NCBI GenBank assembly: GCA_964351625.1
Contig: CAYGOV010000003.1
Coordinates: 62,001 to 126,000 of the forward strand
Direction: 5' to 3'
Length of the DNA stretch: 64,000 nucleotides
From: Marinoscillum sp964351625
GTDB taxonomy: Bacteria; Bacteroidota; Bacteroidia; Cytophagales; Cyclobacteriaceae
The notes beneath the pieces are model-generated. The model saw only the letters and a program-made list of their open reading frames with translations, was not told where the DNA came from and did not search any database. Below are positions 1 through 8,132 of this stretch, in pieces. The number at the start of each line of letters is the position of its first letter. The stretch's first letter is position 1. Made by a program: the position numbers and the translations under genes.

Positions 1-1657
1 TCAAGTAAGTTCTTTACCAAATGCCAAAGTAGGTCGAAATAGGGGTGGGTTTAGCTATTACCAAGATTCTAAGAGAAGTAATTTGGTTGAGGCATATGTC
101 AATTACAATACAAAGCTTTCATTTGGTAAGGCAGATTTTATTGCGGGTTATTCCTATCAAGATTTCACCACCTCTGTAAATAAAAGCTATTCGCTTGCTG
201 AACCTGATACGATCAACTACGGCTTGCTGAATATTTCAGATCCACTGACTTTTTTAACAAATGGAGAATTGGATGATCGTCTTCGATACTTTCAAACTCC
301 ATTGACAAACAATCTTGAAAATCGATTGATTTCATTTTGGGGGAGAGCGAATTTCTCAGTTTTGGATAAATACTTGGTCACTTTCACGTTGCGTCGGGAT
401 GGATCAACAAGGTTTGGTAAATCAAATCGCTGGGGACTATTTCCTTCTTTGGCACTTGGCTGGAGGATATTGGATGAGTCATTTGCAGATCCATTGAAAG
501 GCGTCTTCTCTGACCTTAAGTTGCGAGTGAGTTATGGGGTAACTGGTAATCAAGGAATCGGCGATTACCTCTATGTGAATCTTTATGAGCCAGGCGGCGA
601 GAGAGCCCAATACATTTTAGGTGGAGATACTATCAAAACTTATCGTCCAAATGCTGTAGATCCGGATATTAAATGGGAAGAAACTACGTCTTTCAATGCT
701 GGTCTAGATTACGGATTGTTTGGAGGTAGGTTATATGGTTCATTAGACGTCTACAGAAAACTTACTACAGATCTTCTTTTCAATATCGCATTCCCAATTG
801 GTACACTTACCGGTGATAGAGCTGTTACAAATATTGGAGAGTTGGAAAATAAGGGGATTGAGTTAATGGTAAATTCAGTTGCAATAGATAAATCTGATGT
901 GAAATTGAATCTGACTTTTAATGCTGCAATAAACAAGAATGAAATTCTGAAATTAGACAACTCAAACCTTCCTGATTTCCAAGGCTACACTACAGGTGGT
1001 ATCTCTGGTGATGTGGGACAGAGCGTTCAGATTCTTAGAGTTGGTTATCCGGCAAATTCATTCTTTGTATACGAACACAGAATGGTGAATGGTGCCCCAA
1101 TATCCGACAATGTTGATTTCAATGGAGACAAGGTGAAAAATGATCTTGATGTCTATATAGATCAAAATGATGATGGAAGAATCAATGAAGATGACTTGCG
1201 TCCATACAAGCGTCCTGCTCCTGATTTTATATTAGGGTTGACTGGAAATCTTCAATACAAAAAGTTTGATGTTGCCATGACTTTTAGAAGTCAAATTGGG
1301 GGCTATGTATACAATAACGTGGAATCTCAATACGGTGCCTATGAAGGTGTTAATAACCCATTTGCACCAAATAATATTCACATTTCTGCTTATGACAATG
1401 ACTTCACTGATCGTCAGTTGCTATCTGACATTTATGTTGAAAACGCTTCCTTCTTAAAGCTTGACAACATCACACTAGGGTACAATTTTGACCTTGGCAG
1501 TAAAATAAAGAGCAGAGCTTACTTCACAGCGTCTAACTTAATGACAATTACAGGTTACAATGGATTGGACCCTGAAGCTGGGATAGGTGGTATCGATAAC
1601 AATCTGTATCCAAGATCAAGAACGTTTGTTGTGGGAGTAAATGTTAATTTCAATTGA
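1..1657 (+). CDS. susC: SusC-type TonB-dependent outer-membrane receptor, C-terminal part (5' end outside window)
   Basis: The reading frame is open from base 2 of the window, so the gene enters from the left and only about 551 C-terminal residues are visible. The sequence is alternating outer-membrane beta-strands with SusC-typical segments such as LRRDGSTRFG, a GWRI.DE...F stretch, NPDIKWEETTSFNAGLDYGL-like repeats and a terminal barrel strand ending in VNFN (aromatic-terminated). A DxNxDGxI calcium-like loop (IDQNDDGRIN) lies near residue 360 of the visible part. It imports oligosaccharides with its SusD partner, which starts 8 bases after the stop. Substrate cannot be told; the N-terminal plug and any carboxypeptidase-like domain are outside the window. 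Confidence 0.93.
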   Translation, partial: QVSSLPNAKVGRNRGGFSYYQDSKRSNLVEAYVNYNTKLSFGKADFIAGYSYQDFTTSVNKSYSLAEPDTINYGLLNISDPLTFLTNGELDDRLRYFQTPLTNNLENRLISFWGRANFSVLDKYLVTFTLRRDGSTRFGKSNRWGLFPSLALGWRILDESFADPLKGVFSDLKLRVSYGVTGNQGIGDYLYVNLYEPGGERAQYILGGDTIKTYRPNAVDPDIKWEETTSFNAGLDYGLFGGRLYGSLDVYRKLTTDLLFNIAFPIGTLTGDRAVTNIGELENKGIELMVNSVAIDKSDVKLNLTFNAAINKNEILKLDNSNLPDFQGYTTGGISGDVGQSVQILRVGYPANSFFVYEHRMVNGAPISDNVDFNGDKVKNDLDVYIDQNDDGRINEDDLRPYKRPAPDFILGLTGNLQYKKFDVAMTFRSQIGGYVYNNVESQYGAYEGVNNPFAPNNIHISAYDNDFTDRQLLSDIYVENASFLKLDNITLGYNFDLGSKIKSRAYFTASNLMTITGYNGLDPEAGIGGIDNNLYPRSRTFVVGVNVNFN

Positions 1658-1665
1658 TAGAAATT

Positions 1666-3276
1666 ATGAAAAAGATATATTCATTAATACTAATATTTTC
1701 TCTTGGTGCATGTACAGATTTAGATCTTGTGCCCAAGAATGGCTTGACAGAGGGCATTGCCTTTGAAAACTTTGATGGTTACAAAGGGTACATTGCCAAA
1801 GTATACGCATCTCTGACTTTGACAGGACAGCAGGGACCTGCAGGAAGACCTGACCTTACCATCATTAATGATGAAGGATTCTCTAGTTACTTAAGAGTTT
1901 ACTGGAAAGCTCAGGAATTAACCACTGACGAAGCAATAATTGCATGGACTGATAGCGGGATTCGTGATTTGCATTCTCATCTATGGGGTTCTGATAATCA
2001 ATTTGTAAGAGTGCTTTATTACCGTATTTTCTATACGATTTCACTTGCAAATGATTTCATAAGAGTAGCAGCAGATAGACCGTCTGGTCTTACTGCGGCA
2101 GAGGAAGCTGAGCTAGATTATTATGTGGCTGAAGCGAGATTTATTAGAGCTTATGCTTACTGGCATGCTTTGGATTTGTTCAGAAATGTTGCGCTTCTTA
2201 CAAGCATCACTTCTGCACTTCCTTCTCAAGTAGCCCCTTTGACTTTGTTTGAATTTATAGAAGATGAATTGATTGATATCGAATCAAAGGTATTATCACC
2301 AGGACAAGCAAGTCACTATGGAAGAGTGGACCAGGGAGCCGTATGGATGCTACAAGCCAAGCTCTATTTGAATGCGCAAGTTTATGTAAATCAAGATCGA
2401 TTTGCTGATTGTATCACCTCTTGTAATAAAGTGATTAATTCAGGTGTGTATTCATTGGCCCCTAATTACAAGGAGCTTTTCATGGGTGATAATCACAACA
2501 GAACAGATGAGATTATCTTCCCGATAGTTCATGATGGTTTGATTTCTCAAACGTGGGGTGGTACTACTACTATCATAAGAGGAGGAATCGGCGGAGCTAT
2601 GTCTGATGATGAGAAAAATGGGGTTCCATTCGCTAATGAGTCAACCACTGACTATGGAGTGCCTAGTGGATGGGGCGGATATAGAACAACCAGTGCATTT
2701 GTAAAGTTGTTTCCCGGCGCTGATACTGATCCTAATGCTGCAAGTGTTGATGGCAGAGCTATTTTCTTCAATGAAGGTCAGACGCTAGAGATTGACGATG
2801 TAGGGGAGTTTACAGAGGGTTATGCAGTGCCTAAATGGACCAACATAGAAGCAAGTACAGGGACCCGTGCAGCGGGCGTTGAACACGTGAGTACGGATTA
2901 TCCAGTTTTTAGACTTGCCGATACTTATTTGACTTTAGCAGAAGCGGAATTGCGAAGCGGTGCACTTTCTGCTACATCATTAGGCTACCTGAATGAACTT
3001 AGAACTAGAGCATATGGAGATGCATCAGGTAACGTAACAGCCGGACAAGCTACATTAGACTATATTTTGGATGAAAGAGGTCGTGAGCTTTATCTAGAAG
3101 CTACTAGAAGAACGGACTTGGTTCGTTTCAAAAAGTTTAGTGGTGGAGATTATATATGGCCTTGGAAAGGTGGGGTGAAAGAAGGTGAAGCTTCATCTGG
3201 TCACTTGGATATCTTCCCTATACCTGCTTCAGATCTTATTGCAAATCCAAATCTTAAGCAAAACATTAATTACTAA
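1666..3276 (+). CDS. susD: SusD/RagB-family surface lipoprotein
   Basis: 536 residues starting at the ATG at 1666; an upstream in-frame TTG at 1654 is less likely because MKKIYSLILIFSLGAC is a complete lipoprotein signal with lipobox Cys16. The body shows the SusD pattern: YYVAEARFIRAYAYWHAL TPR-like helix, RLADTYLTLAEAELRSG, and a C-terminal ILDERGRELYLEATRR.DLVRF segment followed by a hydrophobic end with IPASDL. It would lie over the SusC barrel on the cell surface and hold glycan for import. It follows the SusC stop by 8 bases, and a strong terminator (3301-3325) closes the unit. The pair belongs to a different utilisation locus from the one at 50-58 kb. Confidence 0.95.
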   Translation: MKKIYSLILIFSLGACTDLDLVPKNGLTEGIAFENFDGYKGYIAKVYASLTLTGQQGPAGRPDLTIINDEGFSSYLRVYWKAQELTTDEAIIAWTDSGIRDLHSHLWGSDNQFVRVLYYRIFYTISLANDFIRVAADRPSGLTAAEEAELDYYVAEARFIRAYAYWHALDLFRNVALLTSITSALPSQVAPLTLFEFIEDELIDIESKVLSPGQASHYGRVDQGAVWMLQAKLYLNAQVYVNQDRFADCITSCNKVINSGVYSLAPNYKELFMGDNHNRTDEIIFPIVHDGLISQTWGGTTTIIRGGIGGAMSDDEKNGVPFANESTTDYGVPSGWGGYRTTSAFVKLFPGADTDPNAASVDGRAIFFNEGQTLEIDDVGEFTEGYAVPKWTNIEASTGTRAAGVEHVSTDYPVFRLADTYLTLAEAELRSGALSATSLGYLNELRTRAYGDASGNVTAGQATLDYILDERGRELYLEATRRTDLVRFKKFSGGDYIWPWKGGVKEGEASSGHLDIFPIPASDLIANPNLKQNINY

Positions 3277-3300
3277 TTTCTTCATACGTTTGATTTGGAA

Positions 3301-3325
3301 GGGAGCCGTGAGGCTCCCTTTTTTT
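3301..3325 (+). terminator. Rho-independent terminator of the SusCD unit
   Basis: A 7-bp perfect stem (GGGAGCC/GGCTCCC) with a GTGA loop is followed directly by a run of eight Ts on the plus strand. It sits 24 bases after the SusD stop and just before the convergent HMA gene. The opposite strand lacks a T-run, so it serves mainly the plus-strand unit. Confidence 0.9.
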
Positions 3326-3327
3326 AT

Positions 3328-3687
3328 CTACTTGTCCCCTGCTGAATGATCTTGTAGCGGTACGCGCTTATCGTCAGATTGACAACAATAGGGGAGTTTA
3401 GAATGTGCTACTTCGTCTCTTATAAGTGAGTCTGCATCATAACCTATTTCGGTGATCCTAAGTCTTATTTTATCTAATGATGTCTTCTTAGGATTGTAGC
3501 TTACGATTAACTCTTTTGTTTCTAGATCAAGCGCTGCACTTTTCACACCTTTTTCAAAGGCCATGTCTTTTTCGATGGTGTATTGGCACATTTCGCAGAT
3601 AGCAGAAGTCTTTATTCTCGCTTCTGGGTCCTGAGCCAAGACAAATGTGCTGAGTGTTGTTAATATGATTATTGTGATAGTTTTCAT
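3328..3687 (-). CDS. Secreted heavy-metal-associated (HMA) domain protein
   Basis: 119 residues from the ATG at 3687; a longer frame to 3726 exists but overlaps the upstream receptor gene and puts 13 residues before a clear signal peptide (MKTITIIILTTLSTFVLAQ). The mature protein has an HMA fold pattern: a CxxC metal site (C31, C34, in ICEMCQ), LDLETKELIVSYNP, and ITEIGYDAD. A second CC pair (C101, C102) sits near the C-terminus. The family binds Cu(I) or similar soft metals. It is last in a three-gene minus-strand group after a TonB receptor and a HYC_CC_PP-type protein, so it probably acts as a periplasmic metal carrier. Confidence 0.85.
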   Translation of the reverse strand: MKTITIIILTTLSTFVLAQDPEARIKTSAICEMCQYTIEKDMAFEKGVKSAALDLETKELIVSYNPKKTSLDKIRLRITEIGYDADSLIRDEVAHSKLPYCCQSDDKRVPLQDHSAGDK

Positions 3688-3691
3688 GTGA

Positions 3692-5896
3692 TTATCGTTT
3701 TTGAATTTTATATCTGAGTCCTGCAAATATCATACGACCTGCAATGGGTCCCCAAGCCATTGAAGCATCAAAGTTATTACCAAACGGATTTTCTGCATCT
3801 ATGATAGGATTTGATTGCCTAAAGCCGAGTAAGTTTTCGCTACCAAGGTAAATATTTCCCCATCTGAATGTTCGGCTCACCTGTGCATTGACCATTACAA
3901 AATCAGGCGAATAATCGGCTCGCCGAAATTCTTGCGGCTTAGCCGATGTGTTAGGAAGTCTACTCGGCCCATACCATTGCGCTGTTAGGTCTGCTTTCCA
4001 TTTATCAAATCTGCTTGCATAGCCCATATTTAGGAACAACCGATGCTTAGATACCATAGGTAAAGCTTGCAATTTATTGTTTATTGTGGCTTTCACATCA
4101 TAGTATTTATAAGCCACTTTAGAGGAAAGATGCTCTGAGATTTGATAGGATCCCTCTATTTGAAAACTACTTGCGTATGATCTTCCATCTAAGTTATAAA
4201 ACTTGATTTGCTGAGGACTGGCATCCATATCTGCTATCACTTGGTTGGAGAAATTGGTATAGAAATAGTCAGTTACAAGATTAATTTTTTTACTCGCAAC
4301 ATCTATTTCCTTGACAATGCTTCCTCCAAATGTCCATGACTCTTCTGGCTCCAAGGGTTCTGTAATCATCAGTTTTCTAGATGATATGAATGATGGACCA
4401 TTTTCAAGAATAACATTAGCTGTTCGATATCCCTTACCTGCAGCAAGACGCACTGTGGATTCATCCGCTAGCTGATATCGGAAATGCAATCTTGGTGACT
4501 GATAGATACCATAAAGATTATGGAAATCGATTCTATGTCCAGCAACCAAAGTGATGCGTTCATTTGGCTTATAGGTGTATTCAAAAAAGGAACCTGGTAC
4601 GATTTCATTTCTGGAAAAAGTTGAATCTGCAAAAGTCTCATCATAGATATCCGCGAGAAAGCTTGTTCCAATCTTGTACTGATGAATGGTGCTGCCAATG
4701 ATGTTTTGATGAATCAGATTAGTATAAAGTGTTTTTTGAATACCTTCATAACGTCTCCTCCCAAAATCAGAATTTTGATTTTGAACAGATAGGGAGTAGA
4801 TAAACCCAAAACCCTTATATGGCGCTTGTGGATACAAAATTCCCAGTTTTCCAAACAGTTCTGTACGTGTGGCTTCATTCGTATATCCATACAAAGGAAT
4901 TATGAGCGCATCATCACCGAATCCAAATCCCAACTGGCCGCCAGCTTTTTCATCCCTCATTAAGTGGATACCCCATTGACTTTCTATTCGATCTCCATGG
5001 TATTTATATCTGTTTAAAACATTGATTTGTTTTGACTTTGGTAGATCCATGAAATTGTCCCCATTGATATCTAATTCATTATTGAAGTAATTGGTGTGAA
5101 TGAGTAGAGCAGATGACAGTCGATCATTAATCTCGAATGAAATATTCACATTTTGCTCTATTCGACCAAAAGAATTGACATAGGTATTGAGGTAGAGAAG
5201 TTCACTTGATTCCGGTTTCTTTAGCTCAAGATTGATTTGTCCTGTCATAGACTCATATCCGTTGAGGACAGAACCTGCACCTTTGCCCACATCTATTGAT
5301 TGCAACCATGTCCCTGGAATATAGTTGAGACCAGCACGAACATTGAGCCCTCTAATGCCCGGCATGTTTTCCCGATTGATGGAAGTGTATTTCCCATCTA
5401 ATCCGAGCATCCGGATCATTTTTGTTCCTGTGACAGCATCTGTATAGGAAACATCTACTGATGCATTGGTTTCAAAGCTTTCAGATAGGTTGCAGCATGC
5501 CGCTCGGAGTAACTCCTTTTCTGTGATAACTTCCGTGTGAATAGGAGTGAGGTCATCCATGAATGTTGAGCTGGAGGACACCACTACAGCAGTCAGTTCT
5601 TCATCATCAGGTGCTAATACTACTTTCAAATTGTCATTTCCTGAGATCGTAATTGTGTCGCTTTTGAATCCTATGAAGCGGACTATTACGATATCTCCAA
5701 CTGATGCAGTTAAAGAAAATCTGCCTTTAGCATCTGATGTAGTACCAACAAAGGAATCTGCAGGCTCATTTTGAAGCAGGAGAATACTTGCGCCAATTAA
5801 TGGCTCGTAATTTTGGTCCATTACTGTACCTTCCACCTGTTGGCTCCAGCCAATGCAGGTAGAGAATAGGATTATTAAAATGGTAGGTAATCGCAT
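3692..5896 (-). CDS. TonB-dependent receptor with CarboxypepD-like N-domain, metal-associated type
   Basis: 734 residues with signal peptide (residues 1-18), a carboxypeptidase-like beta-sandwich (about 20-97: VEGTVMDQNYEPLIGASI...GRFSL), a plug with an unusual ACCNLSESFETN motif (C134, C135), NMPGIRGLNVRAGLNYIPG and a barrel ending in FAGLRYKIQKR. The CC-containing plug is, from memory, typical of receptors linked to HMA proteins rather than glycan SusC proteins, and no SusD is adjacent. The start at 5896 gives a clean signal. Four bases separate its end from the HMA start. Metal or metallophore import or export across the outer membrane is inferred from context only. Confidence 0.88.
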   Translation of the reverse strand: MRLPTILIILFSTCIGWSQQVEGTVMDQNYEPLIGASILLLQNEPADSFVGTTSDAKGRFSLTASVGDIVIVRFIGFKSDTITISGNDNLKVVLAPDDEELTAVVVSSSSTFMDDLTPIHTEVITEKELLRAACCNLSESFETNASVDVSYTDAVTGTKMIRMLGLDGKYTSINRENMPGIRGLNVRAGLNYIPGTWLQSIDVGKGAGSVLNGYESMTGQINLELKKPESSELLYLNTYVNSFGRIEQNVNISFEINDRLSSALLIHTNYFNNELDINGDNFMDLPKSKQINVLNRYKYHGDRIESQWGIHLMRDEKAGGQLGFGFGDDALIIPLYGYTNEATRTELFGKLGILYPQAPYKGFGFIYSLSVQNQNSDFGRRRYEGIQKTLYTNLIHQNIIGSTIHQYKIGTSFLADIYDETFADSTFSRNEIVPGSFFEYTYKPNERITLVAGHRIDFHNLYGIYQSPRLHFRYQLADESTVRLAAGKGYRTANVILENGPSFISSRKLMITEPLEPEESWTFGGSIVKEIDVASKKINLVTDYFYTNFSNQVIADMDASPQQIKFYNLDGRSYASSFQIEGSYQISEHLSSKVAYKYYDVKATINNKLQALPMVSKHRLFLNMGYASRFDKWKADLTAQWYGPSRLPNTSAKPQEFRRADYSPDFVMVNAQVSRTFRWGNIYLGSENLLGFRQSNPIIDAENPFGNNFDASMAWGPIAGRMIFAGLRYKIQKR

Positions 5897-5954
5897 TATT
5901 TGATAATTTATAAAATGAATGATTAGACTGAATAAGTCATGAAATCATTCGATA

Positions 5955-6347
5955 TCAAATAATTAGTTTTTGAATATGGGAGAGTAAGGTCCTATTTGAA
6001 ATTGAGAATGGAGGGGGGCGAATGCTTGATGTTTCACTAACTACTTCCTCACAAATGTTAACGCTGTAATCAGATTGATAGGCAATAGCAGTAGGTTGAA
6101 ATTGCATTGCAAAATCTAACCTTTGGGATTGTCCATTTAAGTCGGTTTTGAATGTCTTAGAGTCGAAACTACAACAATTCACATTCAATTGTTCATTAGT
6201 TTCTTTCGGCAGCTCGCAACATGATGTTGAAGAATATAAAGTTGTTTCTGAAGTATTAAATAAATAGCATTTATGCACGATGACTGGCACATAAAGAGTC
6301 GCCAATACAACGTTGAGGATTAAATAGTATACTATTATTCGTTTCAC
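5955..6347 (-). CDS. HYC_CC_PP-family small exported protein
   Basis: 130 residues with an N-terminal hydrophobic segment (residues 4-23). It carries the diagnostic spaced elements HKC (25-27), CC (43-44), CC (58-59) and a proline triplet in RPPPFS (111-113). From family knowledge, such proteins sit next to TonB receptors and HMA proteins in Bacteroidota and are suspected to handle copper-like metals, but no activity is proven. It is the first gene of the minus-strand trio. The first residue of the classic HYC triplet arrangement is here H-K-C, a small deviation. Confidence 0.8.
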   Translation of the reverse strand: MKRIIVYYLILNVVLATLYVPVIVHKCYLFNTSETTLYSSTSCCELPKETNEQLNVNCCSFDSKTFKTDLNGQSQRLDFAMQFQPTAIAYQSDYSVNICEEVVSETSSIRPPPFSISNRTLLSHIQKLII

Positions 6348-6471
6348 TAACTGCTGTTACGGATTTGCCTGATACAAAGATACAGGATATCAAACTTCGT
6401 ATTTAAATGAGATCATCTTTGATCAATTGGAATTAGCTGTCACTACCTTTCAAATGTGAAGTAATGCTAGC

Positions 6472-6479
6472 TATATTTG
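6472..6479 (+). promoter_or_regulatory. -7 box of the tRNA-Arg promoter
   Basis: TATATTTG matches the Bacteroidota primary-sigma -7 consensus TAnnTTTG and ends 11 bases before the first base of the tRNA. The expected -33 region near 6448-6452 is only a weak TTTC. Confidence 0.65.
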
Positions 6480-6490
6480 CGAACAATTTT

Positions 6491-6564
6491 GCGCTCGTAG
6501 TTCAACTGGATAGAATACCAGATTTCGGCTCTGGGGGTTGAGGGTTCGAATCCTTCCGAGCGCA
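6491..6564 (+). tRNA. tRNA-Arg, anticodon TCG
   Basis: 74 nt that fold into a standard cloverleaf. Acceptor stem GCGCTCG pairs with CGAGCGC, the anticodon stem CCAGA/TCTGG encloses the loop TTTCGGC with anticodon TCG, and the T loop is TTCGAAT. The discriminator base is A and the CCA end is not encoded. It decodes CGA (and by wobble other CGN) arginine codons. It lies at the left edge of the accessory region, where tRNA genes are common integration targets, but no 3'-end duplicate was seen downstream. Confidence 0.97.
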
Positions 6565-6576
6565 CTGTATTACATT

Positions 6577-6612
6577 AAAAAGCCTTTCTAATTGATTAGA
6601 AAGGCTTTTTTT
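6577..6612 (+). terminator. Strong terminator after tRNA-Arg
   Basis: A 15-bp perfect stem (6577-6591 with 6596-6610) and TTGA loop, with an A-rich left and T-rich right flank. It should work in both directions. Confidence 0.92.
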
Positions 6613-6731
6613 ATTTATAAGTCAAGTTATAAGTCGAGTTTTTAGAGGGATGTGTAGGGCTTTATAAGGTTTTGCTTTTATTAAAAAGTCTATTATCTTT
6701 AAACCGTTATAAACAAATAAATATTATAAAT

Positions 6732-7508
6732 ATGAACAATTCACTTTTAGTCCCCTACATCCTTGTCTTGCTTTTCTTTCTTTTCTGTCTTTTTATTCTC
6801 TTTGGAATTCATGCACATCAGTTACATTTAAAAACCAACTGGAAAGCCTACGGAACCATATTTTTTAAAGAATTATGGATTCGCATGAGATTTATTTTTC
6901 GTAATAGATGTTTTTCTCGAAAAAACAGTTCCTTGAAGGACTTTCGAAGAGGTCGTAGGTATCTTAAAGCTCAGAAAATGGGCAGTGGTTCAAGGAAAGG
7001 CAAACGAAGGGCTGATTCCTCAATACCATTATTATCTCATTTTTATATGGCTGTGCTAAAAAAGTACATCAAAGGAGATTTTGATGGAGCATACTCTGAT
7101 TTTTTCGAAGACAGTTTGAAGGAACTCAAAATTCGAATTGAAAGTCGATCTTGGCATTCCTATGAGCGACAGGCAATAGATGTTTATTTGGCTCACTATG
7201 ACCAACTCCCAGACCCGATTTCTAAGTATCTGAAAAAATCGACCCCTCAATTTTTGAAAGATGTAGAAGGGTTGAAAATGAAGGATGGTTCAATTGCAAA
7301 AAATACTCTTGGATGTCTTTTTGATCGCTACAATCAATTAAAATTATTTAAATCGAAATACTCCAAAGAATTGGTATTGAAAGTTGGTGAAGTTGCTTTG
7401 GAAATTCTAGGAATCAGTTATGACATGAAGAAGTGGGAGTCATATTTACAATATCCAAGTATAAAAAGGCTAGGTAAAGACCATACAACGTATTTGAAAA
7501 AACTTTAA
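6732..7508 (+). CDS. Membrane-anchored protein of unknown function
   Basis: 258 residues from the ATG at 6732; an in-frame TTG at 6672 would add 20 residues of no clear use. There is one N-terminal membrane segment (about residues 5-27, LVPYILVLLFFLFCLFILFG), then a strongly basic linker rich in Arg/Lys (about 55-95) and a mostly helical C-terminal domain ending KDHTTYLKKL. I do not recognise the family. It stands alone between the tRNA terminator and its own terminator, at the start of the accessory region, so it may be cargo. A nucleic-acid contact through the basic linker is possible but not shown. Confidence 0.7.
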   Translation: MNNSLLVPYILVLLFFLFCLFILFGIHAHQLHLKTNWKAYGTIFFKELWIRMRFIFRNRCFSRKNSSLKDFRRGRRYLKAQKMGSGSRKGKRRADSSIPLLSHFYMAVLKKYIKGDFDGAYSDFFEDSLKELKIRIESRSWHSYERQAIDVYLAHYDQLPDPISKYLKKSTPQFLKDVEGLKMKDGSIAKNTLGCLFDRYNQLKLFKSKYSKELVLKVGEVALEILGISYDMKKWESYLQYPSIKRLGKDHTTYLKKL

Positions 7509-7550
7509 TACTTCTGGTAAATTTTGTAAAACCATATTAAACGTTATTTA

Positions 7551-7574
7551 GGGCTCGTAAGAGCCTTTTTTTTT
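7551..7574 (+). terminator. Rho-independent terminator
   Basis: GGCTC-GTAA-GAGCC hairpin followed by about nine Ts, 43 bases after the stop of the membrane protein at 6732-7508. Confidence 0.88.
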
Positions 7575-7654
7575 ACATTTAATTTTCTGTTAGTTCTTGG
7601 AAGTACAAATTATTACGTTGCTGTCATTATTCACGGGCTATTAATCCCCAATTA

Positions 7655-7900
7655 ATGACTATTACAATGAATCAATTAAAATCAAATGAAGTGCTGCAGA
7701 GTACTTTTAACTTCTGCAGCCAGAGGCAATGCCTCATTCTGCTTGACTGCTCAAAATTCCATTTGCGTAGGCTTGTAAATGACGGTACAATTAAGGTATA
7801 CTATCTAGAAATGAAAGATGGAAAATACTCGGGCAAGCCCTACTATAATCTGCGAGAAATTGAAGGGACATTTATTCCTAAAGAAGTCTCAATTAATTGA
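7655..7900 (+). CDS. Small helix-turn-helix (excisionase/MerR-like) protein
   Basis: 81 residues. The stretch LLDCSKFHLRRLVNDGTIKVYYL followed by GKPYYNLREIEG has the layout of a winged-helix excisionase-type domain: a helix-turn-helix reading residues near 30-45, then a short beta wing and a final helix. Such proteins often sit in front of mobilisation genes in Bacteroidota elements and may control excision or transfer genes. Two starts are possible (7655 or the ATG 12 bases later at 7667). The conserved tyrosine or serine recombinase expected beside an excisionase is not in the window. Confidence 0.6.
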   Translation: MTITMNQLKSNEVLQSTFNFCSQRQCLILLDCSKFHLRRLVNDGTIKVYYLEMKDGKYSGKPYYNLREIEGTFIPKEVSIN

Positions 7901-8132
7901 GCACATTGCTTTGAACCAATTAAAATCAAACCTCTTGTAAAAGGCCAAAAAGAGGTTAATAACATTGATAAAAAAACATCGATGGGAGGGATAGCTATGT
8001 CCTGTTTATACCGGCCATTATTTAAAAAGTTTACCGTTTGGAGTATTCATGCTCTCATTAGTCATCATACACTAGTAAGGCCAAATGGACATCTCAGAAC
8101 ATGTAAAGTGATATCAACTTAAACATCAAATC
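7901..8132 (+). other. Intergenic stretch with one inverted repeat
   Basis: 232 bases with no gene I can support. An 8-bp inverted repeat AACCTCTT/AAGAGGTT (7929-7936 and 7950-7957) surrounds a 13-base loop and has no T-run, so it is not an obvious terminator. A 46-codon open frame from ATG 7982 is present but has no recognisable features. Confidence 0.4.

Noticed and set aside
6530..6564. tRNA 3' end as attachment site with a direct repeat downstream
   Set aside because: I looked for a copy of TTCGAATCCTTCCGAGCGC through 6600-11900 and saw none.
7982..8122. 46-codon open frame between the HTH and primase-like genes
   Set aside because: No start signal, no family pattern and unusual composition; chance frame is as likely.
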